IMG/VR virus record: IMGVR_UViG_3300031687_000034
Span: 1-41,568 of that record
Reading direction: 5' to 3' (one strand)
Origin: a virus
DNA: 41,568 nt
Of the stretch, positions 38,005-41,568 are shown in pieces. Position 1 is the stretch's first letter, and each line of letters begins with the position of its first letter. Position numbers and translations under genes: made by a program. Under the pieces are notes generated by a model, which did no database searches, had not been told where the DNA came from, and was given only the letters and a program-made list of their open reading frames with translations.

Positions 38005-40355
38005 AACTGTAAGTTAAATCCTATTTCAAATGTGTCGCCATCAACTGAACTAGTAGTTGCTTTAGCATAGAACATTTTATATGTGTGCATTAGTGTAGTT
38101 CTAAATGCAACATCATTGTTACTAAATTCAGATACCAATCCACCGTCCCACACAATGCTTGTATTACTCAAGCTCTGGTGCATACTAGTACCTAATGTTA
38201 AGTATGTATTTCCGTACACTGATGTGTGCATACCTGTTACATCTACATATAATTCTGCATCGTTTAAAGTAAAGTCTTTTACTGTGATGTTGTACTGACT
38301 GTTTTCTTCTGTAAAGCCTTGTACTGACGTCTTATACATTGCTAGGCCCGTTGTAACATGTAGGTTAGGTAGTATAGGAGTAGTATATTCTGCAAATGCA
38401 TTTAGTGTAGAAACATCTAATTCAGCAGTACCGTTGCCATACCATTTGCCGTTACTGTTAGCACCGATCTTGTCTGTCATATAACCTAAACCGTAATGGA
38501 ATTGTCCTGTTTGTTTGTCCAAGTATACTAATGCACCGTTAGATGTGTTGCCTACTGTAACACCTATGTTATCAAAATTGTGCGAGTAACCTTGAATACC
38601 TGTAACACTATTTCTTGCCATAAACACATTGTCGCTAAGTGTTGCATTTTTAATATTATGGAACAATGTTTTATTATCAGCAATAGTCTGTGCGTACTGC
38701 AATGGCTTATTAAGTAGTTCTGATCTCATTTCTTGTAACTGCGACGGTGGATCTAAACTAATAAAGAAACTAGTAATTGTTTGTGTGTCTGATGGTTGCA
38801 TAATATTTGCGCCAATAAAGTCGTAATCATATTTGCCATCTACTTCAACAGGGAATAACATATTAAATACAGGATTATTATCTGGTACAGCAAACTGGCT
38901 AGTTTCTGTGTAAGTGCCATCGCCATTGTTAATCATAGCATACGCTCGGTCTTGTGAAGTAACTAGTATATCGTCAATGCCATCATGATTGAAGTCTAGT
39001 ATATAAATGTGGTTCACGCCGTTGTTAATTCCTTCTATTAACTCTTCGGCCCTAAATGCCGCATGGTCAAATGTTCTGTCGCCGTTGTTAGTTAAGAACT
39101 GTAACACATGCCCTTGATAATAATTTTCGCCGTCTGTGTTTGCTATAACTAAGTCTAGTAAGCCGTCTGCATTAACATCCGTTGCCTGCATATCGAATGC
39201 AATATTATATTCATAATACCCAGGAGGTAATGCGGTGTAGTCTGTTGTGTAATCTGATTCAGTGTTGCCCCAATAAATGCCACCTACACTATCTCCACCT
39301 AAGGAAACATAGGCGCCTTGACTCCAGCCTAGTGCAATATCTCCAAAACCGTCACCATCAAAATCTGCTATTGTTGTAGATGTCGCAAAGTGAGTATCAT
39401 GACCTACTTTGAACCTAGTGTCTTTAAAGTTACCTGATCCGTCATTTAGCATAAAGAACTTGTATCCGTTCCCACCGTTCGTACCCATATCAGCAACGGG
39501 TATTGTGTTAGGCATAAAGATGTCATTAAAGCCGTCTCCATTTAAATCACCTACAGCATGGTCATGAACCATCAATCCAACTTCGACCCCATCTTTATTT
39601 TTGTTTGAAAGCATAAAGTCTGGCAAGTTATCATGCGACTTTATAAATTTGCCATTATCAGTTAACCACAAGTTACCTGTGTTAAACAAGTCTTTATTAC
39701 CGTCGCCGTTTAAATCGTATTGGTGTGCAATACCCATGTTGTATTCTTGTACAGGCGCATCTTCTCCGTTATACCAACCCATGTTAGTCATAGTCGAATC
39801 TTGTCCATACACTAACGGACATACTCCGTTATCAAACACACTACAATCTAATGCAAAGTGTCCTTCGCCGTCATTAATAAATTGTAATGCTCGTGTGCCA
39901 GGTATCGTATTTCGGTCACCGAATGTTTGTACCCACACAACAAAGTCGTTATGTCCATCTTGGTTGATATCATTTTCTATAACATAACTTGCATTGGTCA
40001 TCCAAGCACCTGGACCTGTATATTCGTCTGAGTCTGGATTGTTTAAGTCTTTGCCGCCGTGACTACCATTAATAGTAACTTGCAAAAATGCAAAGTCTTC
40101 AACAGTGTATTTGCCGTTAACCCAAGTTGTATCATTATAATCGCCTACACCATAAGACACATTGTTATAACCTAACGCACTATTAGTATTTTCAAAGTTA
40201 TCTGAAAAAGTCTCAAACTGTATTCGCTTGTCAGGTGATGTAGTAACCGTTGTTGGAGGTGTTACTACAGTTGGGGTGGGTGCAGTTGTACTGCCGCCGC
40301 CACTTGCACATGCACCTAAGCCTAATGATAAAAGTATTGCACAGAAATTAATCAT
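38001..40355 (-). CDS. outer-membrane lipoprotein with FG-GAP/VCBS repeats and beta-barrel-like C-terminus
   Basis: The frame is open from 40484, but the ATG at 40353-40355 (MINFCAILLS) has a GGGGAA Shine-Dalgarno and yields a lipoprotein signal with lipobox LGAC (Cys16). After a Gly/Ser/Thr/Pro linker come at least six calcium-binding-type DxNxDGxxD repeats (DLNGDGNKDL, DLNGDGFNDI, DFDGDGFGDI, DVNADGLLDL, DFNHDGIDDI), forming a beta-propeller-like region (about 90-540). The last roughly 200 residues show alternating hydrophobic strands and end EIGFNLQF, a terminal Phe as in outer-membrane barrels. The stop shares bases with the convergent frameshift product (38001-38004). It is 784 residues. 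A surface protein on the infected cell is likely; the function is unknown. Confidence 0.82.
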   Translation of the reverse strand: MINFCAILLSLGLGACASGGGSTTAPTPTVVTPPTTVTTSPDKRIQFETFSDNFENTNSALGYNNVSYGVGDYNDTTWVNGKYTVEDFAFLQVTINGSHGGKDLNNPDSDEYTGPGAWMTNASYVIENDINQDGHNDFVVWVQTFGDRNTIPGTRALQFINDGEGHFALDCSVFDNGVCPLVYGQDSTMTNMGWYNGEDAPVQEYNMGIAHQYDLNGDGNKDLFNTGNLWLTDNGKFIKSHDNLPDFMLSNKNKDGVEVGLMVHDHAVGDLNGDGFNDIFMPNTIPVADMGTNGGNGYKFFMLNDGSGNFKDTRFKVGHDTHFATSTTIADFDGDGFGDIALGWSQGAYVSLGGDSVGGIYWGNTESDYTTDYTALPPGYYEYNIAFDMQATDVNADGLLDLVIANTDGENYYQGHVLQFLTNNGDRTFDHAAFRAEELIEGINNGVNHIYILDFNHDGIDDILVTSQDRAYAMINNGDGTYTETSQFAVPDNNPVFNMLFPVEVDGKYDYDFIGANIMQPSDTQTITSFFISLDPPSQLQEMRSELLNKPLQYAQTIADNKTLFHNIKNATLSDNVFMARNSVTGIQGYSHNFDNIGVTVGNTSNGALVYLDKQTGQFHYGLGYMTDKIGANSNGKWYGNGTAELDVSTLNAFAEYTTPILPNLHVTTGLAMYKTSVQGFTEENSQYNITVKDFTLNDAELYVDVTGMHTSVYGNTYLTLGTSMHQSLSNTSIVWDGGLVSEFSNNDVAFRTTLMHTYKMFYAKATTSSVDGDTFEIGFNLQF

Positions 40356-40371
40356 TTGCGTATTCCCCTTT

Positions 40372-40689
40372 TTATTTGTTAACATGTTTACAATTTCCCC
40401 TATATGTGTAGCCAGGACAACTACATTTACCGTCCTGTATCGTGTAAGTCTTACCGTTACTGCCTTGAACAACAACAACATCATCTGCTAATTGCTCGTC
40501 TGCCTCACCTAACTTAACAAACTTACGTCTGCTTTTGCTAAACTGCTTTAACGGATTATTAAACGTTTTAAGTTCAGCAGTTTCGGATGGCTTGTATGCA
40601 ACTAGTTGCCCAGCACCATTAACATGGTAAATCCCATTGTTAACGGAGTACTTGCCCCAGTCAGTTACTTCTTGCAGTATCTCTATCAT
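40372..40689 (-). CDS. SWIM-type zinc finger protein, 105 aa
   Basis: The C-terminus holds a SWIM finger CxCx8CxH: CSCPGYTYRGNCKH, with Cys89, Cys91, Cys100 and His102. These small zinc folds bind DNA or protein. The N-terminal 85 residues are a beta-rich part with GKYSVNNGIYHV and a basic SKSRRKFVK stretch. An AAGGAT Shine-Dalgarno precedes the ATG, and a perfect sigma70 promoter starts RNA about 25 bases upstream, so the gene is probably early. It lies 16 bases before the VCBS lipoprotein gene and likely forms an operon with it. I recall similar small SWIM proteins in cyanomyophages. Confidence 0.8.
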   Translation of the reverse strand: MIEILQEVTDWGKYSVNNGIYHVNGAGQLVAYKPSETAELKTFNNPLKQFSKSRRKFVKLGEADEQLADDVVVVQGSNGKTYTIQDGKCSCPGYTYRGNCKHVNK

Positions 40690-40720
40690 AGTGTTATCCT
40701 TTTTGCTAAACTAAGTGTAT

Positions 40721-40749
40721 ATTATACTAGGAAACTGCTTCTATGTCAA
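40721..40749 (-). promoter_or_regulatory. perfect sigma70 consensus promoter for SWIM/VCBS unit
   Basis: On the minus strand TTGACA (40744-40749), a 17-base spacer and TATAAT (40721-40726) match consensus at all 12 positions. The start of transcription is expected near 40714, with a short leader to the ATG at 40689. Confidence 0.8.
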
Positions 40750-40754
40750 GTTTT

Positions 40755-40773
40755 TTACCAGTTTTTCTGGTAA
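40755..40773. repeat. inverted repeat in the divergent promoter region
   Basis: TTACCAG (40755-40761), loop TTTTT, CTGGTAA (40767-40773): a perfect 7-base palindromic arm pair. It stands 6 bases upstream of the -35 box of the SWIM promoter and about 50 bases before the plus-strand oxygenase gene. It may be an operator for either gene; it lacks a proper T run for a terminator. Confidence 0.45.
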
Positions 40774-40825
40774 CTTTTACTAAAATAATGGTTATAGGAG
40801 GTATCAAAGCATATAAATACAGTTA

Positions 40826-41272
40826 ATGTACACAGAACCACAAATATATGCCAATCTAAGTACCTTACAAGGCTATGATAGGCAGGAATTCACATATAAC
40901 AACATTATTCAATGTGTGTTTCCGTATGCCAAACTAAAGCATTTAGATTGGATAACAGATGATTTTGTGGGCAAATACGCCATCACAGAAGATACTATAA
41001 TAGGTGCAGAATCCATACTAGCAAACAGTTATTTAAAAGCACACACCGATATTATACGCAGAAGTAACTTGCTTATTAATGTAGGGGACAATGTTGCATA
41101 CGTGGAACATTCTAACGATGGTGTGTTGGTCGAGGTTGCTATACAGCCGGGCGAAAGTTTATTAATCAACACTAACCTATTACACGGATCCAATAACAAA
41201 ACAGATGAGGACTTCAAGTTCCTCACAATTAACACTAGACAAGCATACCAAAAGAGAGTTGAACATGAGTAA
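40826..41272 (+). CDS. 2-oxoglutarate/Fe(II) oxygenase-like protein
   Basis: A 148-residue protein with the Fe(II) facial triad and co-substrate residue of the 2OG oxygenase fold. His73 and Asp75 lie in KAHTDI, the distal His120 in NLLHGSNN, and an Arg138 in TINTRQ could bind 2-oxoglutarate. The surrounding strands LLINVGD and GESLLINTNLLHGS fit the jelly-roll core. The substrate is unknown; such genes are common in marine T4-like phages. A TATAAATA (40812-40819) ends only 6 bases before the ATG, so a transcript from it would be leaderless; a GGAGG (40797-40801) is too far upstream to serve as Shine-Dalgarno. The stop overlaps the next gene. Confidence 0.75.
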   Translation: MYTEPQIYANLSTLQGYDRQEFTYNNIIQCVFPYAKLKHLDWITDDFVGKYAITEDTIIGAESILANSYLKAHTDIIRRSNLLINVGDNVAYVEHSNDGVLVEVAIQPGESLLINTNLLHGSNNKTDEDFKFLTINTRQAYQKRVEHE

Positions 41273-41568
41273 ATTTAGTACCGTATACGATTTTAAATTA
41301 GACATACCTGCAATACTAGAACTAGAGCAGGAAGTTGTTAACACTATACCCGAAAGCAAATACTACATGCACAAGGATCCAGATCGTACAGACATAGTAC
41401 AAGACATACTAATGCTTTCAGATTTATCGTGTTTGGAAAAAGTTAAAGAACTGTTAAGTCCTATACAAGTGTTAGCGGAGCATAGTATTGGATTTGAAAC
41501 TGTTCCTGCAAACGAACATGTTATAAATCATAATGACTATCTGTTAGGTTGGGGCAATCCATTTACTC
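41265..41568 (+). CDS. unknown protein, truncated by the window end
   Basis: The ATG at 41265-41267 overlaps the oxygenase stop by 8 bases, and the frame runs open to the window end: MSKFSTVYDFKLDIPAILEL ... ETVPANEHVINHNDYLLGWG. At least 101 residues are visible. The coupling to an oxygenase gene and the His/Asn/Asp-rich HVINHNDY segment make a second oxygenase-like protein possible, but there is too little sequence to decide. Confidence 0.6.
   Translation, partial: MSKFSTVYDFKLDIPAILELEQEVVNTIPESKYYMHKDPDRTDIVQDILMLSDLSCLEKVKELLSPIQVLAEHSIGFETVPANEHVINHNDYLLGWGNPFT

Noticed and set aside
40356-40484. Upstream extension of the VCBS lipoprotein start to 40484
   Set aside because: The extra residues overlap the SWIM gene and would bury the lipoprotein signal. 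The ATG at 40355 has a good Shine-Dalgarno and a lipobox.

Overview
The window is a stretch of a T4-like (contractile-tailed, Straboviridae/cyanomyophage-type) marine phage genome. It is AT-rich, densely packed, and has no bacterial housekeeping genes. The head module is intact and in T4 order on the minus strand: portal gp20, an acidic prohead core protein (gp67/68 position), prohead protease gp21, scaffold gp22 and major capsid gp23. Neck/tail genes (gp15 and the end of an upstream gene) open the window on the plus strand. The combination of a cyanophage-like core with a curli-type cluster fits the pelagimyophages thought to infect SAR11 (Candidatus Pelagibacter); I recall curli-related clusters being reported there with unclear function. 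Host assignment is inference, not read from the sequence.

Layout. 1-2456 (+): end of a neck gene, gp15, a Nudix hydrolase and an unknown protein. 2457-9482 (-): an operon for an Asn/Thr-rich secreted protein, a large acidic secreted protein with a nidogen-like start, a membrane-anchored coiled coil, and a CHASE2-class III adenylate cyclase. 9607-10598 (-): ferredoxin-NADP reductase and an SH3-like small protein under a sigma70-type promoter. 10693-11690 (-): small membrane protein and lipoprotein genes. 11694-16722 (-): a curli export operon in the order small TM protein, small TM protein, CsgF, CsgG, curlin-repeat protein, FecR-domain protein, curlin-repeat protein, several joined by ATGA or TAATG overlaps. 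16983-17117 (+): a 44-residue peptide gene. 17168-25952 (-): two very large repeat-rich fibre proteins with related C-termini. 26086-32689 (-): the head module. 32752-36789 (-): a 1345-residue probable tape measure. 36902-38004 (+): a gp26-like gene with a strong -1 frameshift signal leading to a start-less extension, like lambda G/GT. 38001-40689 (-): a lipoprotein with FG-GAP/VCBS repeats and a beta-barrel-like end, and a SWIM zinc-finger protein. 40826-41568 (+): a 2OG-Fe(II) oxygenase-like gene and a partial gene.

Regulation. An octamer GATAAATA/TATAAATA (T4 late-promoter type) precedes most structural operons and also the curli operon, the secreted-protein/cyclase operon and a lipoprotein gene. 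Three near-perfect sigma70 promoters (TTGACA, 17-bp spacer, TATAAT-like) precede other units (FNR, a small TM protein, SWIM/VCBS). The simplest reading is host-polymerase early units and phage late units, with curli export and the cyclase made late, when virions assemble.

The most unusual content is the roughly 14-kb minus-strand block 2457-16722. It combines an outer-membrane amyloid-type secretion channel, its presumptive curlin substrates, FecR and CHASE2 sensory modules, an adenylate cyclase and prion-like secreted proteins, all within a lytic-type phage genome. No CsgE, CsgC or CsgD homologue was recognised. No tRNA, CRISPR array, insertion sequence or integrase was seen.
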